Shown: positions 48,780 through 58,744 of the stretch, piece after piece
How the letters are laid out: every line of letters begins with the position of its first letter
Position numbering within the stretch: the first letter of the stretch is position 1
NCBI GenBank assembly: GCA_029204225.1
Contig: CM055095.1
Span: 74,827,501 to 74,891,500, forward strand
Source: Diphasiastrum complanatum
Lineage: Eukaryota; Streptophyta; Lycopodiopsida; Lycopodiales; Lycopodiaceae
Reading direction: 5' to 3'
DNA length: 64,000 bases
Program-made: the position numbers and the translations under genes
Notes under the pieces: model-generated
The model's database searches: none
Told to the model about the DNA's origin: nothing
The model's input: the letters and a program-made list of their open reading frames with translations, nothing else

Positions 48780-49643
48780 ATGGCAAGAGATTTGGGAGCG
48801 ATTCGTACTTGTTCAGATGAAGATATGTTGGATGGCACCAACTATTCTTCATGGAGTTGCAAGCTGAGATTTTGCATCGACGTGATGATCAAGATTTTAT
48901 CAGTAACAAGATCTATCTTATATCATTTGAGATTTTGCAAGACCTCTAAAAGTGCTTGGGAAACACTTTTAAAGATGTACCGAATAAAGGATTCATCATC
49001 ATGCTTTCTCCTCTCTACTTCATCCTCTTTGAAGGTAGAAGAGCAAAGTCATGCAAAGTTTGATCATTGTCTTTCTACAAGTACAAGTTTGCATTGGAAT
49101 GTTGGTATGGTAAAGCATTCTTCTTCTCTTGAGCCACTTGTTGCAAATGATGGATGCATTAGTGAAGAACTTTATGAGCAAGCTTCTCAAGATAATGTTT
49201 TGGAAAAGGCTGAAATCAAGCATTCTTTGAAGCCATTTTGTACTAATGGAGGAGGGGAAAAAATCATGTCAATTAGTACATTGGTTCAAAGTGGCGTGTT
49301 GCTGGATTTTTTGAGTGTTCAAAGTGGCAAGCTATTGGTTTTTTTCTTGAAGATGGTGGACACCAGATTCAGCCATGGTTTATTGATCATTTTCAGCCTA
49401 TGTTACATCGTGAGCATCCTATTATGCATCGGGAACGGCCTGCGGAAGGTTTTTGGACAGCAAGGTCCACATTTGGAACACTTTGGAAAGCAAAGTGTTG
49501 GTGATTTTGTGGCTGTTGGACAGCCTGCTACAGCCTCTTGTTGGTTGTCTGAGTCTTTGCGGGATAGCAAAGCATCTTTTTACCTTGGAGGAAACACACA
49601 TGCCTCACAAAATCAGTACCTTATGCTGATTTTCATGTTTTGA
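48780..49643 (+). CDS. Gag N-terminus fused to unrecognised sequence (TR-GAG-like element)
   Basis: 287 codons uninterrupted from ATG at 48780 (MARDLGAIRT). Residues 15-85 match the start of Copia gag polyproteins. From about residue 95 no domain is visible; a hydrophobic stretch at about 195-215 (LLIIFSLCYIVSILLCIG) could be a membrane segment or chance. A further open frame (49640-49942) follows in another phase. No zinc knuckle. Whether it is translated is unknown. Confidence 0.45.
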   Translation: MARDLGAIRTCSDEDMLDGTNYSSWSCKLRFCIDVMIKILSVTRSILYHLRFCKTSKSAWETLLKMYRIKDSSSCFLLSTSSSLKVEEQSHAKFDHCLSTSTSLHWNVGMVKHSSSLEPLVANDGCISEELYEQASQDNVLEKAEIKHSLKPFCTNGGGEKIMSISTLVQSGVLLDFLSVQSGKLLVFFLKMVDTRFSHGLLIIFSLCYIVSILLCIGNGLRKVFGQQGPHLEHFGKQSVGDFVAVGQPATASCWLSESLRDSKASFYLGGNTHASQNQYLMLIFMF

Positions 49644-50120
49644 TGCTTACTTCTTATGATGACGGTGTTCTCTTACCTAGTGTTGGTGAGCAGATCATTG
49701 ATAGTAAGATTCGGGAGGATGTGATGGTAAAAGAGTATCATACTCTTCTTTATGTTTCTTGTGGTAAGAAGACTTATGGAATCATGTGGGAACCATTGAT
49801 GGATTGCAAATCCATATTTCGGCTTGTGGCTGGTTTTTTGGTTACCTACTTTGGATGGAGCATGCTTGTCTTGACTCTTCGACTTGATGCTACTGCACTT
49901 CGTATTCTACATCTCTTCTACATCGGGCATGATTGGGGCTGACATTTTGGCTACTTCGACTACTTCAAGCTGAAGTTTTTTTTGGCCGCATTAAGCTTGG
50001 ACAACAAGCTACATCTTTTCTTTTTCGGCTACATGGAGTTTTGGGCAGCATGCAACACTTTGCATTTTTGTTGCAATTTTTCATACTTCATGTCATGTTA
50101 TGTTTTTTACATTATCATTT

Positions 50121-50128
50121 AAGGAGGG
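50121..50128 (+). other. Polypurine tract of the TR-GAG-like element
   Basis: AAGGAGGG immediately before the 3' LTR. Confidence 0.75.
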
Positions 50129-50515
50129 TGTTAGAAGTAATAAATGATAATGTTAGTTTCCCATAGGTTGCTTTGACTCAAAAGGTCGAGACTTGTGTAA
50201 CCATGGGTTAGGTTTATTATTTAGACCATGCTAAGTCAGTTTTAGTTGAGTTGGACCCAATTTTGGTCCAGTAGGAATTCGTGGGTCCAAATAAAGTCTA
50301 ATTATGTTAAGGGACCCTATCTTGACTTTTGGGGGTGCCCGTTCTAGAACTTAGGGTGTGGAAGAGTCTAGGCCCTTGGAAGGCCTATTTATATGTACCC
50401 AGTGTTCATTTGTAATTCATTCCCTTTCAAGCATTGCTACTACTTTCTCTCTCCTTTAGGGCGCCTAACCCTCTCCCTCTTCTTCTTGTATATGGAGATT
50501 GAATGTTAGAAGGAT
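50129..50515 (+). repeat. 3' LTR of the TR-GAG-like element
   Basis: Matches 48305-48681. The right end is set by similarity of GGAGATTGA to the end of the related LTR at 63.98 kb. Confidence 0.8.
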
Positions 50516-51640
50516 CTTGGCACTTTGATTTCCTACATTGCACAAGAGGCCTAGAAGTCTTTTGTGTTCACCTTCTTGCATCTTAACTTCGTTCAGTATT
50601 GGTGTTTTGCCTCACTGGGAAGATAGCAGGAGGTGTGGATCCCAGAAAACATTGAAATGAAGTTGTTGATATTCTTGTCAAAACATGCATTGCAAGGGGA
50701 TGTAAAGTGTGATTTTGGTTTATGATTTGGATGGAAAGGAGACCTCTACCATTGTGAGGGACTTACAAATATGACATTGGATGTGAGTGCAAGCAACAAT
50801 TTATGCCAATATCTTGAAGACTTGAACTACATGCTTTGGTGTTTGACTTTGATGAAGTACATGCATTGCAATGTTTATGAAGAATGCTGCTTATGAGGTT
50901 TTTTTGTAGTCCTTTGATCCTTTTTCATATATATTTTCCAACTTCGAGATGAGGGTACTTGTTAACTTGTCTAGCTCTTTTGGATGCTGACATACTTGAT
51001 TGCAATAATTTATGCATCTTCAATCTCATGTCTTTCTCAAGTTATTTGATGGATAGCTAAACAAATATCAAACTAGCTAAATTAGCTTTGGTTGGCTTGC
51101 ATGCTGAATAAAAGTATGGATGTATTGTTTGGTATTATGTGTGGGTGGCCATTCTAAGAATCGGTGCTTGTTTTTTTTATGAGCTTAGATTTATGCCCAT
51201 TATGCCATTTTTTGATTGTCATGTGACAGTGGATGTAATCGCCGCAAAGATTGATCCCAAGATTGCAAGCACATTGATGAGGTAGATTCTCACTCATTAT
51301 ATCACAATGTTTTGTTTTCATGTCTACAAACACACTCGGCTTCTTTCAGTGCACTAGCTATTTGAAACGGCATGATTTTGTTTTGCTATAAGTTTTGGTC
51401 ATATTCGCAACATGCTCATTATATCATAGTGTGGTTTTCATATCTATAAGAACACTTGGCTTCTGTTAGTGCACTATCTATCTGAAGTGGTATGATTTTG
51501 TTGATGCTATAGTTTTTGTCATATTCGCAACTAGCAGTAGAAGCATCTTGATCAACAGTGGCAATAACTCATTGATAATTTGATACCGAACCTAGTGCCC
51601 ACTCTTTCTCTATATGTGTGTTAGCCATAGAATGGAGATT
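50516..51640. other. Unassigned region with a 122-bp tandem duplication
   Basis: No gene recognised on either strand. Confidence 0.5.
51293..51530 (+). repeat. Tandem duplication, ~120-bp unit
   Basis: 51293-51414 and 51415-51530 share CTCATTATATCA, AACACTTGGCTTCT, AGTGCACTA and TCATATTCGCAAC. Roughly 85-90% similar by eye. Confidence 0.88.
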
Positions 51641-52734
51641 ATTTCTTAGTTCACGATCTAGACACTGGAGAGATTCCAATCACAATATGTTCAGGAAAAT
51701 CTAGTTCGGCTGATTCACGGGACAGGACGTGTATGTCGACCTCCTTATAGGATGAACCCTTAAGCAGGAGGAAGAGGAACTAGACGAGTGTCGTAGGTTA
51801 GGATACATTAAGTCTAGAATGACAAGAAAATTGAGTTGTCTATGACTCGGGTGGGTTACCTCCGTCACATGTGATGATAGAGGGAATTGTTGTTGACCTA
51901 GCTAAGGTGGCTATAATATTGAGCTGGCCTTGACTGACTAATATTCATCAACTATGGTCATTCTTGGGTTTTTGCATTTTTTATCCCAAATTTGTCGAGA
52001 ACTACAACTGATTAGTTGATCCATTGATGAATCAGTTATGCGGAAAGAACATTTTAGTTATTAAGGTGATGGAAATCGCGAACAATTTTGAGGCACTGAA
52101 AGAGGCGGTGGCCATTGCTCAAGATTGTCAATCCCCAAAAGGCATTGGTTAAAGACCTATGCAAGTGACATCACGATATGGGCAATCCTCAGCTAGGAGG
52201 GCAGGCCAGTAGCTTTTGAAAGTAGAAAGCTAACTCCTACTTAGCGGAGGAAATTGAGACATGAAAATTATTTGTATGCAGTCATATATTCTCTCAAGGT
52301 GTGGCGACACTATTAATATGGTGTTGAATTTTATGTATATATGTATAACGGACCATCATGCTCTCAAGTATTTATGTAATTAGCCTGAATCGAGAGGCCG
52401 CCAAGCTAGGTGGGCCAAGCTCATGGAGGAGTTTCATTTTGAGATTTTGTATAGAAGAGAATTTGGTTGTTGCTGCATTATCTCGTATAATGTATCAAAT
52501 TTCTTTCACAATTGTTGAAAGTGAGCTCATTGATGAGATTACATAGGCTTAACAAAGAGATGAGCATTGTAAGTGTGTGTGGCCTAGCGCACGTGAGAAT
52601 TCCAATATCATGGAGGCTCCAGTTGTGACTAGCTCTTCAGGGAAGGCACACACATTTTTGACATACATCGTGGAGGAAGGTATGTTGAAACGAAATGGTA
52701 AGTTTTACGTGCCAGACATGAATGGACTTCATGC
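51640..52734 (+). pseudogene. Gypsy-C: RT, RNase H and start of integrase
   Basis: The + strand with frameshifts reads RPPYRMNP and a Glu-rich block (RT N-terminus). After a deletion come GIVVDLAKVAIILSWP and IHQLWSFLGF (connection domain), then RNase H (EGRPVAFESRKLTP, RHENYLYAVIYSLKVWRHY, FYVYTDHHALKYL in part, ESRGRQARWAKLMEEFHFEI). An open frame (52577 on) reads LVKRNGKFYVPDMNGL-type text (MLKRNGKFYVPD) entering the integrase HHCC module. The frame is interrupted at 52735 by an unrelated 720-bp insertion and resumes at 53465. Confidence 0.75.
52725..52734. other. 10-bp target duplication, left
   Basis: GACTTCATGC, identical to 53455-53464. Confidence 0.85.
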
Positions 52735-52850
52735 AGTGTTTCCTCGAAACGCGTTTCGAATGCTGAAACGCGTTCGAAACGGGATGTACGAAACGACCCC
52801 GTTTCGAAACGCCGTTTTAGTGTTCGAAACGACCGAAAAAAAAAACCCAT
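52735..52850 (+). repeat. Left terminal inverted repeat
   Basis: Contains GTTTCGAA..CG motifs seven or more times, then a run of A before the interior. Imperfect inverted match to 53370-53454. Confidence 0.7.
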
Positions 52851-52864
52851 TTTTTTTTTTTCTG

Positions 52865-53323
52865 AAACCGCGCCATAAGCTTTGTAGTATGTACTGGCAA
52901 TGGGCATGAACAGATTCTCGCAACCTAATAACCTATCCATGATAGTATCAATAATTTCAATAATTGACTGAGGAAAGTGACCATAATCACCATACACAGC
53001 TTCTCCTCTTGAAATTGCATTCTAATTTCTCTAGAGCATTCTCATGAAATTGGATGTATCTACTTGTTACTAAACTGTCTATGACATCTGTAAACCCCAA
53101 AAACCGCGCCATAAGCTTTGTAGTATGTATTGGCAATGGACATGAACAGATTCTCGCAACCTAATAGCCTATCCATGACAGTATCAATAATTGATTGAGG
53201 AAAGTGACCATAGTCACCAGACACAACTTCTCCTCTTGAAATTGCATTCTCTAGAGCATTCTCATGAAATTGGATGTATCTACTTGTTACTAGACTTTCT
53301 ATGACATCTGTAAACCCCAAAAA
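52865..53323 (-). pseudogene. Two tandem copies of a captured exon-like fragment
   Basis: The copy at 53100-53323 is open on the minus strand and encodes about 70 residues: DVIESLVTSRYIQFHENALE, then NAISRGEVVSGDYGHFPQSI, then IDTVMDRLLGCENLF, then ANTYYKAYGAV. The copy at 52865-53098 has about 20 extra bases in two small insertions, one of them partly duplicating AATTTCAATAATTGA, which alter its frame. Each copy has TTTACAG just upstream, like a 3' splice site. I do not recognise the protein. It looks like a host-gene exon with its preceding intron end. Confidence 0.5.
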
Positions 53324-53369
53324 GCCTCAAAAACACATTTTCAAAAAAAAAAAAAAACCCTAAAAAAAT

Positions 53370-53454
53370 TTCCCGTTTCGAACCTGAACCAGACGTTTCA
53401 TACGCGTTTCGAAACGTGTATGAAACGACGTACGAAACGCGCCCATGAAACATT
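53370..53454 (-). repeat. Right terminal inverted repeat
   Basis: CCCGTTTCGAACC..ACGCGTTTCGAAACGTG..ATGAAACATT. See the left repeat. Confidence 0.7.
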
Positions 53455-53464
53455 GACTTCATGC
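53455..53464. other. 10-bp target duplication, right
   Basis: GACTTCATGC. The Gypsy integrase frame continues across it (HAKILHKCHDSPC). Confidence 0.85.
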
Positions 53465-53970
53465 TAAGATCCTTCATAAGTGTCATGATAGTCCTTGTGC
53501 AAGGCATCTAATCTTGGAGTGAATAAGATTATAGAGCGAGTAGACACTATTTTTGGCCATGTATGCGATGAGACATACGAGAGAATGTCCAACATTGCAC
53601 CGCTTGTCAAGTGAACAAGGAAGAGAGTGTAAGCCCTCTAGGTTTGCTCCACCCCTTGGAGATTCCCTAGTGTAAATGGGAGAGTTTCTCAATGGATTTT
53701 ATTATTGCGTCCTAGTATGCTTGTTGTTCTGGAATGCAACATAATGAAATGATGTGCAACTATGGTAGATATCAAATTATGAGCAAAATTAGCACATAGA
53801 CGATAGATGATATAGGGAAGAGAGACCTATTTGATCAAAGGAGCTTATAGGCCTTGGAAAATGATAGAGATGAGTTTGCTTATGGAGAAATCCTCGCCTT
53901 AGCTAGCTTCCTTCTAATTTATGCTAGTTTGTGCTATGGTATACTCTTTCAAACCATAGGCTTTTGAAGC
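53465..53970 (+). pseudogene. Gypsy-C integrase, continued after the insertion
   Basis: Reads AKILHKCHDSPCARHL, the His-containing part of the integrase zinc module, then a decayed stretch with HTRECPTLHR-type and CK.S.FAPPLE text. A weak match to the later integrase region (FAYGEI.ALASFLLIYASL) lies at 53860-53950. Stops and frame changes throughout. Confidence 0.6.
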
Positions 53971-56584
53971 CATAATCCATCTCCTCTTTCATGATCTTTG
54001 AGTAAGGAATTTTTTTAGGATATAATTTCAAAATGATCAAGTGAGTTGGCAAAGCTGATCCTCTTCATCTCCCACTTTGGTAACAAATACGTTTTTTTAG
54101 AATTTGTATTTTTTAAAACTTGTTACCTTAAATGGTTCATATAGTCTTATCTAAAGGATGTTTTTATGGAAACATCTACAAGAAGCGCGATTGTTTTCAT
54201 GAGCAATTTTCCATGCTAATGATAAGTGATGCTTGATCAAAGTGTGAGAGTTTGTGCTTCATCCAACTTTTGTGTAAGCAAAATGAAAGAAATTAGCGCA
54301 TAATTTTGATCAACGATGTTTCTTGATTGAACTTGAGTTATCGATTGAAAGGAGTTTTGCGCTGCAGACATTTAAATGCAAGTGCTCCTTTACCCAATTT
54401 GGGACATGTCAAGCGTATCAAAAGGACTTCTGTAGAAGGTAATATGCTTTATCAGTTAAATACTAAATTAGATGAAGCTTGTCATGATGGACTTTCTGTG
54501 TTTATGCTTTCTTGATAGTCAACTATTCCTTATTTGATCGTTGCATTTACCTATTTTAATCTGCATATTTTTTTCAATTGATATAGTAAGTTGATTGCAC
54601 TAGTCTTTCTATGATTATGTGACACAACAATCTTACAAGCAATGGGAAACTTTGAACAGTATTGATCTTGAGATAAGCACATTGAGGTAGTAATGTGCTG
54701 TTAGTGTTCCCCCAAGCGAATTGCACATAAGAAGAATAAGGCATCCTGTGTAGCTCATCATTCTTCTCTTAGTGTCCTCTTGGCCTTGATCCTCTTAATG
54801 TGGTGCATGAAAATAATTTTCAGCTTATGCCTCTTGGTAATATAGTGACACACATGCAAGAATCACTAAAAACGTCTTGCCATCGTGTCCTACAACCGGG
54901 CCCTGCTTTTTTCGAGTTTTTTTTCAAGCCTTCGCTTTTTTTCGAGCCTTCATTCTTTTCTTGAAAACTGGTAGTCAAATGACAGTTCTAACTTCTAAGC
55001 ATGTTGCTACATGCTGGTATCTATATTTTATGGACACTAACACCATAGTTTCATACTACATAGGCAATACTTTCTAAGTGTGAATTGATGGTCAAAATTT
55101 TGAGTTACATGAATACTTGTTAAGAGGCTAATGCAAATAAACTAGTTGCATTTGGCCAGTAGTAGATACATTGTTTTTGGATTAAAAGCTGAAACAGAAC
55201 TTTGTGTAGCCCTCTTTCTTCTAGTCAAATTTAGATGAGCTGTAGGTTTTACTCTTATCTTTTTTTGTCTACCGTTAAAGAACTTATTTTTCTTCATAAC
55301 AAACACATGTAGTAAAATGTGATGGGAGATAGGAAATACGATAGTTTCCCAATGTCTCATTTTGTGTTTTCAACACATATCTTAAGGCTTTGATCTACAA
55401 GAAGCACACAAAGTAGTCTTTGCATTGTGGGCAATAATGACATTATAATTGTCGACCTGGCAGCTGAAGTAGAACTGTGTATAATCCTCTGCATGGCTAA
55501 TGAAACCAGCAAAGCTAGTGCAATAAATATGCCAGAAGAGGTGTCTGGTCTGGTCGAGCGATATGGACTTCGACCTTTCAAGGCTGTGGTAAATCTGATT
55601 CCTCATGTATTTTTCCAACTTCTGTGGCATGGAATAGTTACTATTCAAAACAAAAGATTTCCTGGGATCTTTTTGCCAGGCAGTCCACAAACATGTTCAA
55701 GATAGCTATGCTTTTTAAGCTTTAGTATTTGCATCAAAGTAGCTACTAAATATGTGTATGTTTCTTTTCCACCTGGCTTTAGGAGGCCGTTTGTTTTTCA
55801 GTTCTTGATGTTTCCTATCCTTGGATTAGTTGCGAAGAATGTGAGATGCATGTTCAAAGGTCATTATCCCCAAAATTGTTTCGGCCACACAATCTTGTGT
55901 AAAAATCTAGTTAACCATGTATATGTGACTGGTAATCTCTCCTTCACAGTCAAAGTGAAGATAAAATTGAATGAGGCATCTATTTACCAATAATAAGCGG
56001 CAAGGGAGCTTTAACAATCAGTCCATATTTGCCTAACTTGTGTACGGAGGTAGTTCAAGACAGCTTTTGAGACTCATCAGGGGGATACAAGGTCTCGTTG
56101 CATTATTTAGCTTGCTCATTTCATGAGTTCATCGAATGAAGTGTTCCACTTTTTAAAAGTTGTCACGTGTTCAAATTTTGTACAATGGCAGTAACAAAGA
56201 GCATACACAGCATTTAGATTGCTTAAGCGACTTCATTAAGAAAAATGCTTGGAATAAAGAGCAATGCAAGTTGCTAAAGATTAAGCGGAGGATAAGAATA
56301 TCGTTTAAGTTTTGGTTCATTAGAACTTTTTCCTAGATAGCTATTATAGTTCACAAAGTTTTCTGCACAAGGAACTTATCATGAAAATAGTGTTCAGAAT
56401 GAGTTTTCAGATGTTGAAGTAGTCTTTGTTGAATCGTCCTCTATCACATCACTTATTTTATAATGTCCTTGTGACATGTACTCATAAGCTAGAAATCTGA
56501 CTTTTGAAAAAATAATCCTCAGATCAGCACGTGTATTTGAAATGTTAAAATTTGAATGCATTCTAACAAATCAAGCATGTTATA
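53971..56584. other. Unassigned region
   Basis: No gene recognised. Open frames at 54327-54515, 55427-55705 and 55754-55993 lack motifs I know. Confidence 0.45.
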
Positions 56585-57039
56585 TGTTAGGACCTATCGT
56601 GACATCAAAAGGATGAATTGCTTGGGGGCTATGGTGATGGCTGGTAAACAAGACTAGGCATGTGACATGCTGTGACCCCGTGAGTGCATCTAACATGCTG
56701 TCAGAGATGCCAGTTGAGAATGACCATCATAGATCAGTGCCACAGTTAACAGAACATGATGAGAAGCTAGCTAACAACGTACCATGGTGGCCGAGCTGAC
56801 CACTGTGCCATACCATAGAGGTGATTGTTATTGGAAAAACTTCATGTTTGATGGGTTCAGAGGCATGGAAAGCTTGTCAAGCCTTGATCAACCTTGGGAC
56901 GACTGTGTGACTAGCATCAGAATGAAATATAACATACTTAATCAATAGTTTTAGGGGGAGAGGAGCTCTATTATCACTATTAGCTGGCGGGGTTCCACTA
57001 GCTTGAGTGATAGGGAGTGTTACATTTGGTATTAGAGCC
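56585..57039 (+). repeat. Possible Gypsy LTR end and primer-binding site
   Basis: GGGAGTGTTACA ending at 57024 is followed by TTTGGTATTAGAGCC (57025-57039). This pairing is typical of the 5' LTR end and Met-type primer-binding site of plant chromovirus-like Gypsy elements. TGTTAGGACC at 56585 is a candidate LTR start (about 440 bp), but no second LTR is present and no gag follows. Confidence 0.45.
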
Positions 57040-58306
57040 TCATTGTAGATAGAAAGGCTCGTTGTATAGAGAGAAGACTGTTTTAGTGAAAGAGAAACAA
57101 GGTTGTACAAAGTTAACATGCTTTTGGGGATCAGATTAGTACTCGGAAAGGTGATGTTCTCTGCTGGAAAAGTGATGTAGTGGGTACTGTTGGACAAGAA
57201 AGGAGGGAAGTTTGGAAACAAAGAAGAGTTGTATCCAAACAAGTTTGAAAAGAAAGTTTTCTTTAAAAATTCCTTCTGTTGTGTTTCACAGGGGGCATAT
57301 TGTTGAGTTTCATAGGATTTAGGATTTGGCTCATTTGCTGCTGTGGATGTCATTCTAAGTTTTGAAGACACGGGACTATCTGATTGTGGAGAAAGGTAAA
57401 GTGGTAAATAGGCTGGCTGCAATGGATTGGAGGTGCCACCTTGGCTTATACAAGTAAGAAGTACTTTCACAGCCACGTTTGAAAGTGGATTTCCTTCTAC
57501 AGATTTAGAGAAAATTAAGCAAGGAGGCTGGTTGGAACTAGTTTGAAGAAATCTTACTATCTTTAGAAAGTTGGAAGGACTTCGAAGAAGTAAGTTGATG
57601 GAAACCTTGATGTGACACAAAGTGGTTTAGGACATTCATTTACATTATGGGAGAGTGAAGTGTACTTGCAATTCAACCAAATTTGCCGGCAGATGTCAGG
57701 TGTTGATTGTGTTAGGAAGACAGAAGTGATAAAAATACACATTTTGGCAGCCCGCCTGAGAGGGTACGTGAAGAGTGCAAAAATATAGTGGAATGGCGCA
57801 AGCAAGAATCCATTAGTATGAGAGAGGTCACCCATCAAAGATCAAAGAAGTTTGTGGGCTTGATGGTTCACCATTGTTTTCTAACTATTGAAAGTTTACC
57901 GAGTCAATTCGCTTGGCAATCGAACGTGAGTTCAATTCGAACCATCTACTGATGTCCAAATTTCTGAAACCATATGAAATTGCAGCCAATTTGTTTATGA
58001 AAATCTACTGATGTCCAGATTTCTTATGAATGTAGCCCGCAGCCATCTGAAACCAAGCAACAGATCTGCATAACAATTGCTTTTTTGATATCCTTTCACA
58101 TGATACCCATATTGGCAACTATCCAAAAAAAAAAAATTTGCGTTTCGGGAAACCCTAATGGGAAATCCCGGATCGCGTTCCTGAATGCGGTCCGGGTCGC
58201 ATTCCCGGAACGCGGACTGCAACTTTCTATGACCAGCATATTGCAGGGTCCTCAGTATCACCCGTTTTTGAAGATAAAAGACATAAAACCCTAGAGTTTG
58301 CTGGTA
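57040..58306. other. Unassigned region (possible Gypsy leader) with a GC-rich hairpin
   Basis: No supported gene. A 247-codon open frame on the minus strand (56877-57620) runs across the LTR/primer-binding site and is probably chance. The GC-rich hairpin is at 58126-58222. Confidence 0.4.
58126..58222. repeat. GC-rich inverted-repeat segment next to a poly-A run
   Basis: GCGTTCCTGAATGCG (58174-58188) and CGCATTCCCGGAACGC (58198-58213) can pair with one small mismatch around a short loop. Preceded by TTTCGGGAAACC. Sharply GC-rich against the surroundings. Confidence 0.65.
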
Positions 58307-58744
58307 CTAGTTTTTAAAGAGCTTCTGATTGGTCACTAATGGTTTCATAAATGGCAGAATCATATTTGCATCAAACTCTAGAAAATATGTCAAATCTGGC
58401 TTGACACTCAACTGCCCCTGCCAAGTATGCTGCTGGATATAGGCCTGATAAATAAACCGTCGAATGTACTCATGAGTGCCTACTGGGAGATCAGAAATTG
58501 AAATATCGAACATGCTCAAGAGGCGTGCAGCCTGAGACCATGAGAAATGAACTCCACTATCATATAGTAATCTCGAGGATGTGACTGCAAGGTAGGAATA
58601 TCTGTCAGAAGGGAGAGTCAATACTCTCTGGATATGGATAATGAGCCTAAAAAGGGCATCCACACACTGGTGCAAATACCTAGCTTGTGTGGATGGCTTC
58701 TCTGATATTGCCCCATTCAATGAAGCCACCGAATTGGATGACAA
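58307..58744 (-). CDS. Unrecognised open frame of 145 codons
   Basis: Begins MSSNSVASLNGAISEKPS and continues with a well-mixed composition including VLTLPSDRYSYLAVTSSRLL and HTWQGQLSVKPDL. I see no known domain, signal peptide or membrane segment. It overlaps the start of a + strand Copia gag fragment at its upstream end. It could be a captured gene fragment, a retroelement accessory frame or chance. Confidence 0.2.
   Translation of the reverse strand: MSSNSVASLNGAISEKPSTQARYLHQCVDALFRLIIHIQRVLTLPSDRYSYLAVTSSRLLYDSGVHFSWSQAARLLSMFDISISDLPVGTHEYIRRFIYQAYIQQHTWQGQLSVKPDLTYFLEFDANMILPFMKPLVTNQKLFKN

Larger units (their letters stand above)
48305..50515 (+). mobile_element. Short LTR element carrying only a gag start (TR-GAG-like)
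   Basis: Direct repeats begin TGTTAGAAGTAATAAATG at 48305 and 50129 and stay nearly identical for about 375 bases. AAGGAGGG directly before 50129 is a polypurine tract. The interior has one 287-codon open frame (48780-49643). Its first ~80 residues are Copia gag (LDGTNYSSWSCKLRFCI, then TSKSAWETLLKMYRIKDSSS), followed by sequence I do not recognise. There is no protease, integrase or RT. This is a non-autonomous LTR element that would need enzymes from a relative. The LTR pair differs at its right end: only the 3' copy continues with the GGAGATTGA end also seen at 63.98 kb. Confidence 0.8.
52735..53454 (-). mobile_element. Mutator-like foldback element carrying a duplicated exon-like fragment
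   Basis: A 720-bp insertion in the Gypsy-C integrase frame. Flanked by a perfect 10-bp direct repeat, a length typical of Mutator-like elements (8-11 bp). Its ends are long imperfect inverted repeats (about 100 bp): the left begins AGTGTTTCCTCGAAACGCG, and the right, read inward on the other strand, begins AATGTTTCATGGGCGCG. Both are filled with variants of the palindrome CGTTTCGAAACG. The interior is two tandem copies (about 52865-53098 and 53100-53323) of a segment that on the minus strand has an intron-like end (GGGGTTTACAG) followed by an open coding-like stretch. No transposase, so it is non-autonomous; the capture suggests a Pack-MULE-like history. The strand is that of the exon-like fragment. 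Confidence 0.75.

Noticed and set aside
56877-57620. 247-codon minus-strand open frame
   Set aside because: It runs antisense across a Gypsy-type LTR end and primer-binding site, has no recognisable domain and has low-complexity composition.
57900-57945. Possible tRNA B box (GAGTTCAATTCGAACC)
   Set aside because: The palindrome GTTCAATTCGAAC explains the match, and no A box lies at the right distance.
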